A DNA stretch of 64,000 nt from Thalassospira xianhensis MCCC 1A02616 (GCF_003326475.1 NZ_JPWA01000010.1:62001-126000), one strand, 5' to 3'. Positions 15,272 through 24,249 are shown, counted from the stretch's first letter. The notes: generated by a model from the letters alone, not told the origin. A program made the numbers and translations.

Positions 15272-17905
15272 CTACAGGACTTCCTTGACCTTGGTCGCAA
15301 GGTCTTTGAGCGAGAAGGGCTTGGGCAGGAAATGCACGCCGTTTTCTTCGTCAAGTTCGTCACGATAGGTATCTTCGGCATAGCCCGAGATAAAGATGAC
15401 CCGCAAATCCGGACGCTTTTCGCGCAGCATCCGGATCAATGTCGGACCATCGATACCGGGCATCACCACATCCGAAATGACCAGATCGATGGTCTTGTCG
15501 GTTTTCGCCAAGACCTCAAGCGCGTTGTCGCCATTGTTGGCTTCAAGCACATCATACCCTTTGCCGCGAAGCGCGCGCGCACCAAATGTTCGCACCGCAT
15601 CCTCGTCCTCGACCAGAAGGATCGCACCGGTACCGGTCAGATCGCGGGACGGGGCTTCTTCGGCCACCGCGCGGGTTTCAGCCAGTTCTTCCTCGGTCGC
15701 CTCATAACGCGGCAGATAGATCGTAAAGGTCGTGCCAACACCAGGTTCTGACTGGACGGCCACGAAACCGCCGGTCTGTTTGACGATCCCGTAAACGGTC
15801 GAAAGGCCAAGCCCCGTCCCTTCGCCGCGTTGTTTGGTCGAGAAGAAAGGTTCAAAAATGCGCGTCAGGTTGTCCTTGGGAATACCGATACCGGTATCGG
15901 AAACCTCGATACGAATGTAATCCCCCGGCGGGATCAATTCGGTACCGGTATTTCGGGCTTCGTCGACAATCTCGGTGCCGGTCTGGACCGTCAATGTCCC
16001 GCCATTGGCCGCCATGGCATCGCGCGCATTGACCACCAGATTGATGATCACCTGATCAAGCTGCCCCGGGTCAACCTTTACCAGACCGATATCGCGCCCA
16101 TGACTGACCTTCAGATCAATCTTTTCACCAATCAGGCGACGTAGCAGGTTCGACATTTCCGCCAGCGCATCGGTGATATTGATGATTTTCGGCTGCAATG
16201 TCTGACGGCGCGAAAATGCCAGAAGCTGCCGAACAAGATTGGCCGCACGATTGGCATTCTGTTTGATCTGCATGATATCGGCAAAGCTGGGGTCACCCGG
16301 CCCATGCCGCGACAGCAACAGATCGCAGAAACCGATCATCGCGGTCAGCAGGTTATTGAAATCATGCGCAACCCCGCCCGCAAGCTGCCCGACGGCCTGC
16401 ATTTTCTGCGACTGGGCAAATTGCTCCTCAAGGTTCTTTTGTTCGGTCGTATCAAGGAAGTTCAGCAGAAGCGCTCCGGCTTCACCTGATCGCCCGGCGA
16501 CACGTTGCAGGTAAATCTGTGCGGCCACGCCGCGCGAGCCTTGCAAGCGGGCCTCGATCTGGCCGCCTTTGCCCATGCCCATGACGGCCTTGGACAGATA
16601 GCGCGCGACCTCGTCGCGGTCTTCCGGCAAGATCAGTTCAAGGATTGACCGCCCAATCACCCGTTCATGACGCTGGCCCGCCGTTTCGATAAAGGCGCGG
16701 TTGGCGTCGGTAACAGTCCCCGACATATCAGCCAGAACAATCGACAGCGGACTGTCATCGAAGAACCAGCGCACCCGGCGTTCTGTTTCCGCAAGCGCAT
16801 GTTCCCATTCATGGGCCGGCATCGGATCAGGGAAGACAACAGCCTGGCTTCGGATCGGACCGGTGCCCGGCGCATTGATCGAATGGGTGACAAAGCATTT
16901 GATCGGCTCGCCGCCTTTGACCTTAAGCTTCACCTCGCCATTCATGCCATCGCCGACGATCAAATCTGCCAGTTCCAGCGTACCGCTGGCGAAATCCTCA
17001 GGTTCTCCGCCCAGCCAGCTTGCCAGACGCCGGTTCAGGTAAAGAATGCGCCCTTCTTCATCCAGCCCACAGACACCGACAGGCAGGCGTTCGATCATTT
17101 GATCGGCCTGCTCGCTTCCGGCGCCGTCTGCCATCCGCGAGGCGACCCCGCCGACCGTCATTTCATCATCGGTACCGGTAACAAACGCGCCAAAGGCCGC
17201 AGACTGTTCTGCAACAACAAGTGAACGCCCCACTTCAGGCATGGCGGATGGATCAATACCGTCAACAGTCCAAAGCATCTGCCCAGCACGGGCATTTGCC
17301 GCCGTCACCGAAATCCGCAGGCAGGCCGTACCGGCTTCATAGGTTTCTTCGGCAATCTCTTCTGACGATGCTTCGTCACTACCGGCATCATCCTTCCCGA
17401 TTGCATCACTGTTCACAGGTTCGGCAGGGGCTGCAAGTGCAAGTTGCTCGGGCTTTTTGGCCTGCGAAAAATCAACATAAATCTCGCCGGCCTCGCCCCG
17501 CATTGCACGCGTGCGCAAATCGGCGAGTTCGGAACTGCCGACATCCAGATAGCTCAGGCGTGCCTCAAGTGCGGCAAGCATGTCTTCGCCCGGTTCGATA
17601 CCGAGTTTGCGAGGAAAGGAGGGGTTGGCATAAAGCGTGCGGCCATAGGCATCGATCAGGGCAACACCAATATCGGAATGCGCCAAACCGTTCAGTAAGG
17701 GCGCAAGGTCACTATCACCGGCAGATCGCCAGCGCGCAGACAGTGACAGGGCGGCCACCGCAACGATCGCGACCCCTGTTACCATGGACCCGATGATCCA
17801 CATGATACGCGCATCAAGACCAGCCTTTGCCATGACCTGCAAGAGGACATAAACAAAAGCGACAAATGCGACACTTACAGCAAGGATAATTCCCCGAAAC
17901 AGCAC
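15272..17905 (-). CDS. cckA: hybrid histidine kinase CckA
   Basis: CckA is the membrane kinase/phosphatase that feeds the ChpT-CtrA phosphorelay of alphaproteobacteria, controlling cell cycle and often flagellar genes. The 877-residue protein has two N-terminal membrane helices (about 5-25 and 34-56), PAS-like domains (about 72-235, 265-360 and 375-490), a HisKA domain with AGGVAHDFNNLLT (phospho-His514), a HATPase domain with NARDAM and GEGTGLGLSTVYG, and a C-terminal receiver with Asp812 in VISDVVMPG. It starts with GTG behind AAGGCGG. It is longer than the Caulobacter protein (691 residues) because of an acidic insert near residues 170-190. Confidence 0.95.
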   Translation of the reverse strand: MLFRGIILAVSVAFVAFVYVLLQVMAKAGLDARIMWIIGSMVTGVAIVAVAALSLSARWRSAGDSDLAPLLNGLAHSDIGVALIDAYGRTLYANPSFPRKLGIEPGEDMLAALEARLSYLDVGSSELADLRTRAMRGEAGEIYVDFSQAKKPEQLALAAPAEPVNSDAIGKDDAGSDEASSEEIAEETYEAGTACLRISVTAANARAGQMLWTVDGIDPSAMPEVGRSLVVAEQSAAFGAFVTGTDDEMTVGGVASRMADGAGSEQADQMIERLPVGVCGLDEEGRILYLNRRLASWLGGEPEDFASGTLELADLIVGDGMNGEVKLKVKGGEPIKCFVTHSINAPGTGPIRSQAVVFPDPMPAHEWEHALAETERRVRWFFDDSPLSIVLADMSGTVTDANRAFIETAGQRHERVIGRSILELILPEDRDEVARYLSKAVMGMGKGGQIEARLQGSRGVAAQIYLQRVAGRSGEAGALLLNFLDTTEQKNLEEQFAQSQKMQAVGQLAGGVAHDFNNLLTAMIGFCDLLLSRHGPGDPSFADIMQIKQNANRAANLVRQLLAFSRRQTLQPKIINITDALAEMSNLLRRLIGEKIDLKVSHGRDIGLVKVDPGQLDQVIINLVVNARDAMAANGGTLTVQTGTEIVDEARNTGTELIPPGDYIRIEVSDTGIGIPKDNLTRIFEPFFSTKQRGEGTGLGLSTVYGIVKQTGGFVAVQSEPGVGTTFTIYLPRYEATEEELAETRAVAEEAPSRDLTGTGAILLVEDEDAVRTFGARALRGKGYDVLEANNGDNALEVLAKTDKTIDLVISDVVMPGIDGPTLIRMLREKRPDLRVIFISGYAEDTYRDELDEENGVHFLPKPFSLKDLATKVKEVL

Positions 17906-18031
17906 GCGACCGCCTTTAACGCCAATAACTTACAATATTGCTCTATACTTTTAGCTGCTATTGGGCTGACTGGCTACCGGCAAGTTTTACATTAGCCGGA
18001 AGACATAATGTACTCTGCCCGGGACCGAGAC

Positions 18032-18913
18032 CTAGCGCATGATCGCAGCCGCAATTTCCTGCCCCAGATCGGCAATCGCAGCATTCCGTTCATCCATTGA
18101 TGCAGATGTTTGGGTTATATATATCGCAACAATCACCGGCTTTTGTTCCGGCGGCCAGATCACTGCCGCAATCGCACGCGATCCAAACCCGCCTGCCCCG
18201 GTTCGGTCCGCAATCTTCCAGTCATCGGGCAAACCAGCCCGCAGCAACGGGCCACCGACCTGATTACCCATCAGCCAATCTTCAAGAAGCTGGCGGGATT
18301 CCGGGGACAGGGCATCGCCAAGCAACAGATAGGCAAGCAAAGCACGCATGGCATCGGGTGTTGTGGTATCACGCGGATCACCCGGTTTTGCGGTGTTCAA
18401 ATCGGGTTCGATCCGGTCAAGCCGGGTCACATCATCGCCAATGTCACGCAAATAGGCGGTAAGTTTACCCGGCCCGCCCAACGCATCAAGGATAAGGTTG
18501 GCGGCTGTATTGTCGCTCAGATGCAGGGTGGCTTCGCACAGTTCCCCGATCGTCATTCCGCCATCAACGTGCTTTTCGGTTATCGGGGAATAAGGCACCA
18601 GATCTTCGGCGCCGTAAGTAATCCGGCGATCAAGCGTTTCTGTTCCAAAGTCGACCTTGTGCAGTACCGCGGCACAGGCAAGAAGCTTGAACGTACTGGT
18701 TAGCGGGAAACGTTCATCCTCACGATATTGCCATTCCCGACCATTTTCCACATTCAGAATACTGACACCAACCCTTGCACCAAGTCGGGTTTCAACCGCA
18801 TGAATGGCGTCCATCAGACGATCATTGGCCGATGCGGCCATCGGCATCCCAAACGGCAACAGCAGTGATAGAATAGCAGCAGTTGCCAGAACGGCTTTTT
18901 TAAAGGCAGACAT
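18032..18913 (-). CDS. class A beta-lactamase with an RTG motif (carbenicillinase type)
   Basis: A periplasmic serine beta-lactamase, 293 residues. The signal peptide ends MAASA. Motifs are STFK at 73-76, SDN at 133-135, EPDLN at 169-173 (the omega-loop Glu) and RTG at 237-239 in place of KTG. Arg at that position is typical of the CARB/PSE group that prefers carboxypenicillins. The start at 18913 gives the signal peptide; the frame continues 43 codons upstream to the flhB stop without a plausible start. It is the second serine beta-lactamase in the window, of a different class from the one at 5660. Confidence 0.92.
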   Translation of the reverse strand: MSAFKKAVLATAAILSLLLPFGMPMAASANDRLMDAIHAVETRLGARVGVSILNVENGREWQYREDERFPLTSTFKLLACAAVLHKVDFGTETLDRRITYGAEDLVPYSPITEKHVDGGMTIGELCEATLHLSDNTAANLILDALGGPGKLTAYLRDIGDDVTRLDRIEPDLNTAKPGDPRDTTTPDAMRALLAYLLLGDALSPESRQLLEDWLMGNQVGGPLLRAGLPDDWKIADRTGAGGFGSRAIAAVIWPPEQKPVIVAIYITQTSASMDERNAAIADLGQEIAAAIMR

Positions 18914-19042
18914 GTTTTGCAGATTTCCCGGAAACAAAACAAACAGATAACGAGGCAGGCTGCTTGTTACCGGGATTAACGGCTGAATTTTGGCGCAATA
19001 ATGTCGAAAGGTCGAACTTGCGATTGGCAGCGGGGCCGGCAC

Positions 19043-20119
19043 TCAACCCAGCTTCTTGCCTCGCTGGCGGAAAACGAACGAGATGATTTCGGCAACCGCC
19101 TTGTAATGTTCCGGCGGGATTTCCTGATCGATTTCCACGGTCGCGAACAGGGCACGCGCGACCGGCGGGTTTTCCATGATGGTGACATTGTTTTCTTCGG
19201 CCACTTCACGGATTTTAAGCGCAATATTGTCCTGCCCCTTGGCGACGCACATCGGGGCTTCCATCGCACCGACATCATATTTCAGCGCTACCGCATAATG
19301 CGTCGGGTTGGTGATCACGACGTCGGCGGTCGGAACGTTCTGCATCATGCGCTGCTGGGCACGCTGCATTCGGATCTGGCGGACCTTGGCTTTGATTTCT
19401 GGGCTACCCTCGGTCTGTTTGTATTCGTCCTTGATCTCCTGCTTGGACATTTTCATCTGCTTGGTGAATTCGTATCGCTGATAGGCAAAATCGAGCCCCG
19501 CGATCACGGCTGTCAGCGAAATGGCTGCGATCATCAAAATAATGATCATATCGTAAAGCCGTTCCAGCGCCATTTCGATCGGCATCTGAGGATAAAGCTC
19601 AACATCCATCAGTTCGGGAACAATCACGAACCCCAAGACCGCACCGACCAGGACAATCTTGAAAACGTTTTTGACGAATTCGACCATGTTCTTCATCGAG
19701 AACAGGTTCTTCGCCCCATTCAGAGGGTTAAGTTTATCCGGTTTAGGAGAAATGCGTTCAACAGCGATGACCAGGCCGTTTTGCAACAAATGCCCGGCAG
19801 CCGCAAAAAACATCAAAAGAACAAAGGGAATGCCCAATACATAAAGCATTCCTAGCAGTACATCTTTCATCAGTACCGGCAGGCCTGCCTGGCTGACATC
19901 ATACATATGCGGATGTTCGATAAATCCAACCGCAAGATCCCGGACTGACTGCGCCATGCCGGGTGCCATCATGGTCATCACCAGACCACCACCAAATAGC
20001 AGCATGAAGTTACCGACTTCCTTGGAAACCGGTACCTGCCCTTTCTTTCGGGCGTCCTCAAGCTTTTTACTTGTGGGGTCTTCTGTTTTTTGGCTGTCGT
20101 CTTCGTCGGCCATTCCCAT
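19043..20119 (-). CDS. flhB: flagellar export switch protein FlhB
   Basis: FlhB is the autoproteolytic gate protein that switches flagellar export from rod/hook to filament substrates. The 358-residue protein has four membrane helices (about 37-57, 88-110, 150-170 and 188-210), a cytoplasmic domain and the self-cleavage site NPTH at 271-274. The N-terminus KTEDPTSKKLEDARKKGQVP is diagnostic. It is the last gene of fliQ-fliR-flhB. A second FlhB C-terminal homologue without NPTH is encoded at 23442. The ATG two codons downstream is an alternative start. Confidence 0.97.
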   Translation of the reverse strand: MGMADEDDSQKTEDPTSKKLEDARKKGQVPVSKEVGNFMLLFGGGLVMTMMAPGMAQSVRDLAVGFIEHPHMYDVSQAGLPVLMKDVLLGMLYVLGIPFVLLMFFAAAGHLLQNGLVIAVERISPKPDKLNPLNGAKNLFSMKNMVEFVKNVFKIVLVGAVLGFVIVPELMDVELYPQMPIEMALERLYDMIIILMIAAISLTAVIAGLDFAYQRYEFTKQMKMSKQEIKDEYKQTEGSPEIKAKVRQIRMQRAQQRMMQNVPTADVVITNPTHYAVALKYDVGAMEAPMCVAKGQDNIALKIREVAEENNVTIMENPPVARALFATVEIDQEIPPEHYKAVAEIISFVFRQRGKKLG

Positions 20120-20163
20120 ACCATTCCGGGTTGCCCGGCATTATGCCGTAAGGTTGGCGGTCC

Positions 20164-20928
20164 CTAGGGGTTGACGAAACTTTCCAACCCGTTTTCGTAA
20201 TATTCCAAAAATACCATCATCATGGTCGGTAATGCCAGTGCCAGAAGCACAAAAGCCAATCCGATCTGAACCGGCATGGCAACAAAGAACACCGGCAACT
20301 GGGGCATCAGCTTGTTCAAAATGCCCAACGCCACCTGCAGCACGATTGCAACGATCAGGAACGGAGCCGAGATTTTCATCGCGATGACAAAACTTTCATT
20401 GATCGCACGCGCGAAAAATTCGCTCATATCACCAACCGGCAAGGCCCCCCCTGGCGGAAACAGGGAATAGCTCTCAAACACAGCCTGTATCATCAGATGA
20501 TCAAGGCCGGTCACAAAAATCAAAACCATGCCGATTTGTGTGATAAAATTGCCGGTTACCGCACTTTGCGCTCCCGACAGCGCATCACCGCTGAAGGCGT
20601 TTGCCATCGAAGAACTATAGGCAATAATCGAGCCGGCTGTTTGCAAACCAGCCATCATAACCTGCCCAAACAGACCAAAAAATGCACCGATGGTCAGCTC
20701 GTAGGCCAGATGAACAAAAAGTGTCGGAGCATCAGCAGGCTGTTCGGGTATCAACGGACCCGCCAGCGGTGAAATCACCACTGCCACCCAAAAAGCAAAA
20801 ACCAGCCGCACCCGTGCGGGTACAACCCTTGCCCCGATTCCAGGCATAAAGGCAAAGGCCGCCCCGACCCTGGCAAAGCTCATCAGGACCACATAGACAT
20901 TAAGTGTCAGAAGATCATCGAGATTCAT
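20164..20928 (-). CDS. fliR: flagellar export gate protein FliR
   Basis: FliR forms the export channel with FliP and FliQ in the centre of the MS ring. The 254-residue protein has about six hydrophobic segments. MNLDDLLTLNVYVVLMSFAR at the N-terminus and LVFAFWVAVVISPL are typical, as is the C-terminal block GLAFVLLALALPTMMMVFLE. It lies between fliQ (33-base gap) and flhB (44-base gap) in the standard order. Ribosome site GAAAGAAG. Confidence 0.96.
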   Translation of the reverse strand: MNLDDLLTLNVYVVLMSFARVGAAFAFMPGIGARVVPARVRLVFAFWVAVVISPLAGPLIPEQPADAPTLFVHLAYELTIGAFFGLFGQVMMAGLQTAGSIIAYSSSMANAFSGDALSGAQSAVTGNFITQIGMVLIFVTGLDHLMIQAVFESYSLFPPGGALPVGDMSEFFARAINESFVIAMKISAPFLIVAIVLQVALGILNKLMPQLPVFFVAMPVQIGLAFVLLALALPTMMMVFLEYYENGLESFVNP

Positions 20929-20961
20929 CTTCTTTCAGGATGTCCTGTTGTTGGTTTTTTG

Positions 20962-21231
20962 CTAATTCGGCAGGCCAATAAAATGATCGACCATTCGTCC
21001 CATGAATTCGGTCATTTCCGTCATCATGAAAGGCAAAAGCACCAGAAGTGCGATAAAAATCACGAGGATTTTGGGTACAAAAGTCAGGGTCATTTCCTGG
21101 ATTTGGGTCAAAGCCTGAAACAGCGCGATGACCAAACCGACACCCAATGCAATCAGCATCAAGGGCGTACTGACCTTCAGAAGAGTCCATACGGCATCAT
21201 AGGCCACGTCCATGATTTCCGCTTGATCCAT
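20962..21231 (-). CDS. fliQ: flagellar export gate protein FliQ
   Basis: FliQ is a two-helix hairpin subunit of the export gate; four copies wrap FliP/FliR. The 89-residue length and the sequence LGVGLVIALFQALTQIQEMT, with the conserved Q-x-x-T-Q-I-x-E-x-T-L, are textbook for the family. AGGAAG precedes the ATG. It is first in the fliQ-fliR-flhB unit and is cut off from fliE, flgC and flgB upstream by a strong terminator. No sigma-54 site was found in front of it, so how this unit is expressed is open. Confidence 0.97.
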   Translation of the reverse strand: MDQAEIMDVAYDAVWTLLKVSTPLMLIALGVGLVIALFQALTQIQEMTLTFVPKILVIFIALLVLLPFMMTEMTEFMGRMVDHFIGLPN

Positions 21232-21333
21232 CGGGTCTTCCTGCCTCGTCTTCCGTCACGTTACATCATTCATACAGGATAAGACCGGTGATGGGCCATG
21301 ATTTCCTGCAATTTCAATTCGATCGCCCTGAAA

Positions 21334-21362
21334 ACAAAAAGCCGCACGAAATTCGTGCGGCT
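21334..21362 (-). terminator. terminator between fliE and fliQ
   Basis: AGCCGCACGAA (21340-21350) and TTCGTGCGGCT (21352-21362) form a near-perfect hairpin; on the minus strand it is followed by TTTTTGTTTT. It lies 36 bases after the fliE stop and splits the flagellar genes here into two transcripts. Confidence 0.9.
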
Positions 21363-21397
21363 TGCTCAAGGCGTCCTTCCGACAATTCAATCAACCG

Positions 21398-21724
21398 TCA
21401 GATAGGCATGCTCAGTACACTCTGGTAGGCTTCAACCGCCTTGTCACGAACACTGACCACAGTACGAAGTGTGACTTCGGCAGCCGAAACAGCGGTCACC
21501 ACTTCATGCAGTTCCGCGTCACCAACGATGGCCTTCTGGGTCATCTGTTCACTGTTCACCATGGTTGCACGGGCATCAATTGCCGCCCCCTTCACCATAT
21601 CGGCAAAACTTTCCCCCGGATTGACCGTCTGGCCGTTACCGCCAACACGCTCGGCCACGCTTGCGGTCTTGCCGCTTGCAGCGTTCCGGTAGGCAGAAAT
21701 GGCATCGTTAAAACTGGCAACCAT
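21398..21724 (-). CDS. fliE: flagellar basal-body protein FliE
   Basis: FliE is the small adaptor that joins the rod to the MS ring and is the first exported rod substrate. The 108-residue protein ends with the family signature AAEVTLRTVVSVRDKAVEAY, and the central GESFADMV is the usual helix start. Order flgB-flgC-fliE matches most proteobacteria. Ribosome site AAGGA. It is the last gene before a terminator. Confidence 0.96.
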   Translation of the reverse strand: MVASFNDAISAYRNAASGKTASVAERVGGNGQTVNPGESFADMVKGAAIDARATMVNSEQMTQKAIVGDAELHEVVTAVSAAEVTLRTVVSVRDKAVEAYQSVLSMPI

Positions 21725-21771
21725 CGGTTCGTATCCTTAAAGCGGCGTTTGCAGACCTGATATTTTGTAAC

Positions 21772-22179
21772 TTACTGCAGAATATCAAGGGTCTTGAGCA
21801 GCATGCTGCGCGAAGACTGTATCACATTGAGGTTGGCTTCATAGCTTCTCTGTGCTTCGCGCAAATCCATCATTTCGACCAGCGTTTCAACGTTCGGAGT
21901 CTGCACATAGCCCTGATCGTTGGCGGCCGGATGGCTCGGTTCGTATTTCATACCAAAATCGGACTTGTCCGTCATGACTTTATTGACCTTGACCAGCTCG
22001 ACACCGACTTCCCGATCCATCACATTTTTGAAAGTCAGCAGCTTGCGGCGATAGGGGTCCTGCCCCTGCGCGGTCGGAAGACTGTCAGCGTTGGCAACGT
22101 TTTCAGCCGCGATACGAAGACGGGTACCCTGTGCACGCATGCCTGCAGCGGAAATTTTAAAAGCTTTGTAAAGTTCCAT
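21772..22179 (-). CDS. flgC: flagellar proximal rod protein FlgC
   Basis: FlgC is a proximal rod subunit exported through the flagellar apparatus. The 135-residue protein has the rod/hook N-terminal motif FKISAAGMRAQGTRLRIAAE with NVANADS, and the C-terminal helix SYEANLNVIQSSRSMLLKTL. It lies 24 bases after flgB with an AAGGA ribosome site and is followed by fliE. Export needs no cleaved signal. Confidence 0.96.
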   Translation of the reverse strand: MELYKAFKISAAGMRAQGTRLRIAAENVANADSLPTAQGQDPYRRKLLTFKNVMDREVGVELVKVNKVMTDKSDFGMKYEPSHPAANDQGYVQTPNVETLVEMMDLREAQRSYEANLNVIQSSRSMLLKTLDILQ

Positions 22180-22203
22180 GATCGCTTATTCCTTTAACGC
22201 TGC

Positions 22204-22605
22204 TTATGCGCGGCCCAAAGCCGAAATCATCATCGACTTATGCTTGGCATAAAGTCGGGTCATGGTCTGATAATCGACCTGGTTTTCGTTCATCTTGACC
22301 ATCTGCTCTTCAAGGATGACGGCGTTTTTGCCGGGCGCGACCTCATAGTTCTTGCGCACTTCCTCGTCCTTGAAGTTCTGCGGTTTGTGCAGGCCCTGGC
22401 TGTGCCCCGGTGCGGTCGCCTGCATCGCCAGAATAAACTGGCGGTCGCGACCAATGGTTTTCGGGTCGAATTCTTTAAGGTCGTTGGAGCGGTAATTAGG
22501 CGTATCGGAGTTGGCAATATTCTGCGCGATGACTTCCTGACGCTGCGTCAGCCAGTCCATCTTTTCTTTCAGATTGGCGAACATGCCAAGTTTGCCGATA
22601 TCCAT
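22204..22605 (-). CDS. flgB: flagellar proximal rod protein FlgB
   Basis: FlgB is the proximal rod subunit nearest FliE. In its 133 residues the N-terminal helix is followed by QNIANSDTPNYRSNDL, the FlgB form of the rod motif, and the C-terminus carries the conserved YAKHKSMMISALGR. It has a clear CAGGAG ribosome site. It is the first gene of flgB-flgC-fliE and is driven by a sigma-54 type promoter about 130 bases upstream. Confidence 0.96.
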   Translation of the reverse strand: MDIGKLGMFANLKEKMDWLTQRQEVIAQNIANSDTPNYRSNDLKEFDPKTIGRDRQFILAMQATAPGHSQGLHKPQNFKDEEVRKNYEVAPGKNAVILEEQMVKMNENQVDYQTMTRLYAKHKSMMISALGRA

Positions 22606-22737
22606 TGCCTGCTCCTGTTATCGCGACCCCAGTATTAGGCGGGCCGGTAAAGTCGAAGTTAACGCCGTGCCCGGATCGGGCCCCGGATCTGGTCAAAGGC
22701 TATTTTTGCCGCCCCGGCTCGATCCTGCAAACTATGT

Positions 22738-22753
22738 TGCATGAGGCGTGCCA
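22738..22753 (-). promoter_or_regulatory. sigma-54 promoter of flgB-flgC-fliE
   Basis: On the minus strand the site is TGGCACGCCTCATGCA, with GG and GC exactly ten bases apart and a consensus -24 box. The transcript would start near 22727, leaving a leader of about 120 bases before flgB. Confidence 0.75.
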
Positions 22754-22886
22754 AAACCAAAAAAGCGTTAAATTACAATGCCGGGCCGGGTTGCTATCGG
22801 TGACACTGGACCGCGACGGACAAAGCGGGCATATTGTGTCGCGTCTGGCGAATTTCTTTCGCCATCTATCGAAACCGGGACATTTC

Positions 22887-23165
22887 ATGCTCTATCTCAC
22901 ACGAAAAGTTGGCGACTCCGTTGTTATTGACGACAACATCGAAGTTACCGTCGTTGAGGTTCGCGGCAAAACCGTGAAGCTGGGCTTCACCTTTCCCGAA
23001 GATGTACAGGTCCTGCGGCGTGAACTTTATGATCGCATTCAGGAAGAAAACCGTTCGGCTGCGGCCAGTGCGGATCTTGTGCGTCAATTGGGTCAGGTCA
23101 CCAATGCGGTTGCCGACAATATGAAAAACAGTCCTGATGCCGACAAAGACGACGGTAAAGACTGA
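22887..23165 (+). CDS. csrA: carbon storage / flagellin translation regulator CsrA
   Basis: CsrA is a small dimeric RNA-binding protein that blocks or stabilises mRNAs at GGA motifs; in many flagellates it represses flagellin translation until FliW binds it. MLYLTRKVGDSVVIDD at the start and VRGKTVKLGFTFPEDVQVLR are the conserved beta strands, with the RNA-contacting R-E-L segment following. It is 92 residues, about 30 longer than E. coli CsrA, through an alanine- and aspartate-rich tail. fliW and the two flagellin genes are about 25 kb away in the same cluster. Confidence 0.92.
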   Translation: MLYLTRKVGDSVVIDDNIEVTVVEVRGKTVKLGFTFPEDVQVLRRELYDRIQEENRSAAASADLVRQLGQVTNAVADNMKNSPDADKDDGKD

Positions 23166-23441
23166 TTTTCCGGTCGCGCAATCACCGGCATGGGCCGGGG
23201 ATGCAAGACCACCGACATACGACAGACACTATCGTCATCCTCCTGGCAGGTAGCCGGGATATTGACCCTCATCTGTCGAATTCGCCTGCGCCGCCCTCTC
23301 CTGCTCCGTTACAGCATCATCAACATTCTGACCGGTTGCGGGTGACGGCAACGATTTGTTGACCATCTTCTGGCTATGGTCGAGGCTTGTGAATGGCGAT
23401 AGAGCCGCGCAAAACGCGGGAACTTGACGAGATGGGCAAGA

Positions 23442-23870
23442 ATGACCGGTAACCGACCCAAGGTCGACATCACCGATCCGCGCGAAATCCGCTCGGAAAA
23501 TCTTGCCGCGCCCGGTTCCAGCGACCAGAAAGCCGTGGCACTAAGCTATGCCCATGGCAGGGATAACGCGCCGATATTAAGCGCGAAGGGCGAAGGCAGC
23601 GTTGCGGAACAGATCTTGCAACTCGCTTTTGCCAACGGGATCAAAGTCCGCAAAGACAGTGATCTTGCAGAAATTTTGATGGCTGTGGACGTCGATAGCG
23701 AGATTCCGCTCGAAGCGTTTGCCGCCGTCGCCGAGATTCTGAACTATATATACCGTATCAACCGGATTTACGGTGATCCGGCGAAGAAAAGGCCGACGAC
23801 GTCGAATATCGACCAAGTATCGGCAAACAGTTTTGCAGATCGCAACCGGGAAGATCCAAATGAGCCCTGA
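23442..23870 (+). CDS. FlhB C-terminal domain paralogue (FlhX/YlqH-like)
   Basis: A 142-residue soluble protein that aligns with the part of FlhB just after the NPTH cleavage site: AVALSYAHGRDNAPILSAKG here matches AVALKYDVGAMEAPMCVAKG of FlhB, and VDVDSEIPLEAFAAVAEILN matches VEIDQEIPPEHYKAVAEIIS. It lacks NPTH and all membrane helices. Stand-alone copies (FlhX in Campylobacter, YlqH in Bacillus) can stand in for the cleaved FlhB C-terminal fragment. Residues 1-35 are disordered and polar. The ATG at 23442 is chosen; a TTG at 23424 is an alternative. It overlaps the next gene by 11 bases. Confidence 0.85.
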   Translation: MTGNRPKVDITDPREIRSENLAAPGSSDQKAVALSYAHGRDNAPILSAKGEGSVAEQILQLAFANGIKVRKDSDLAEILMAVDVDSEIPLEAFAAVAEILNYIYRINRIYGDPAKKRPTTSNIDQVSANSFADRNREDPNEP

Positions 23871-24198
23871 ACAATTCAAACCCGATCAGTTCAAAAAAGA
23901 TCTCAAACGTGTTTTATCCCTGATCACGGCCAGTCAGCGATTTGTCGATGACGGCAAAGTGGTCGAGCTTAACACGCTGGAAACCAAAATTTCCGATCTG
24001 TGTGTGCAGGCTCGTGCAATGAATGGCGAACAGCGCCGCGAGGTCGCACCACTTCTGGCGGCGCTGACCGACGATTTGGCCCGTCTGGAAACCACGATGC
24101 ACAAGGAATATTCCGAACTGCAACGCCAATTGCGCGGTCTTAGCAATAACGCACAGGCAACCAATGCCTATGCGCATGCAGCCCGGACCACCCGCTGA
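23860..24198 (+). CDS. small helical protein of unknown function in the fliO-fliP operon
   Basis: A 112-residue, almost wholly helical protein (MSPEQFKPDQFKKDLKRVLS, then heptad-rich QRREVAPLLAALTDDLARLE). It has no signal peptide or membrane segment. Size, charge pattern and position suggest a flagellar chaperone or regulator of the FlgN/FliT kind, but no family is recognised with certainty. The start overlaps the end of the FlhX-like gene, so translation is probably coupled. The ribosome site is weak, as often in such overlaps. Confidence 0.75.
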   Translation: MSPEQFKPDQFKKDLKRVLSLITASQRFVDDGKVVELNTLETKISDLCVQARAMNGEQRREVAPLLAALTDDLARLETTMHKEYSELQRQLRGLSNNAQATNAYAHAARTTR

Positions 24199-24249
24199 GC
24201 AAGTTCCGTCACACCGTTTTGCGGCGCAACGCCGGATCGCGAAATCCGA

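Noticed and set aside
18914-19042. A 43-codon upstream extension of the class A beta-lactamase
   Set aside because: It has no plausible start and would hide the signal peptide that begins at 18913.
23235-23366. A 43-codon minus-strand frame between csrA and the FlhX-like gene
   Set aside because: Weak start signals, low-complexity sequence and no known family; cannot be separated from chance in this 276-base gap.
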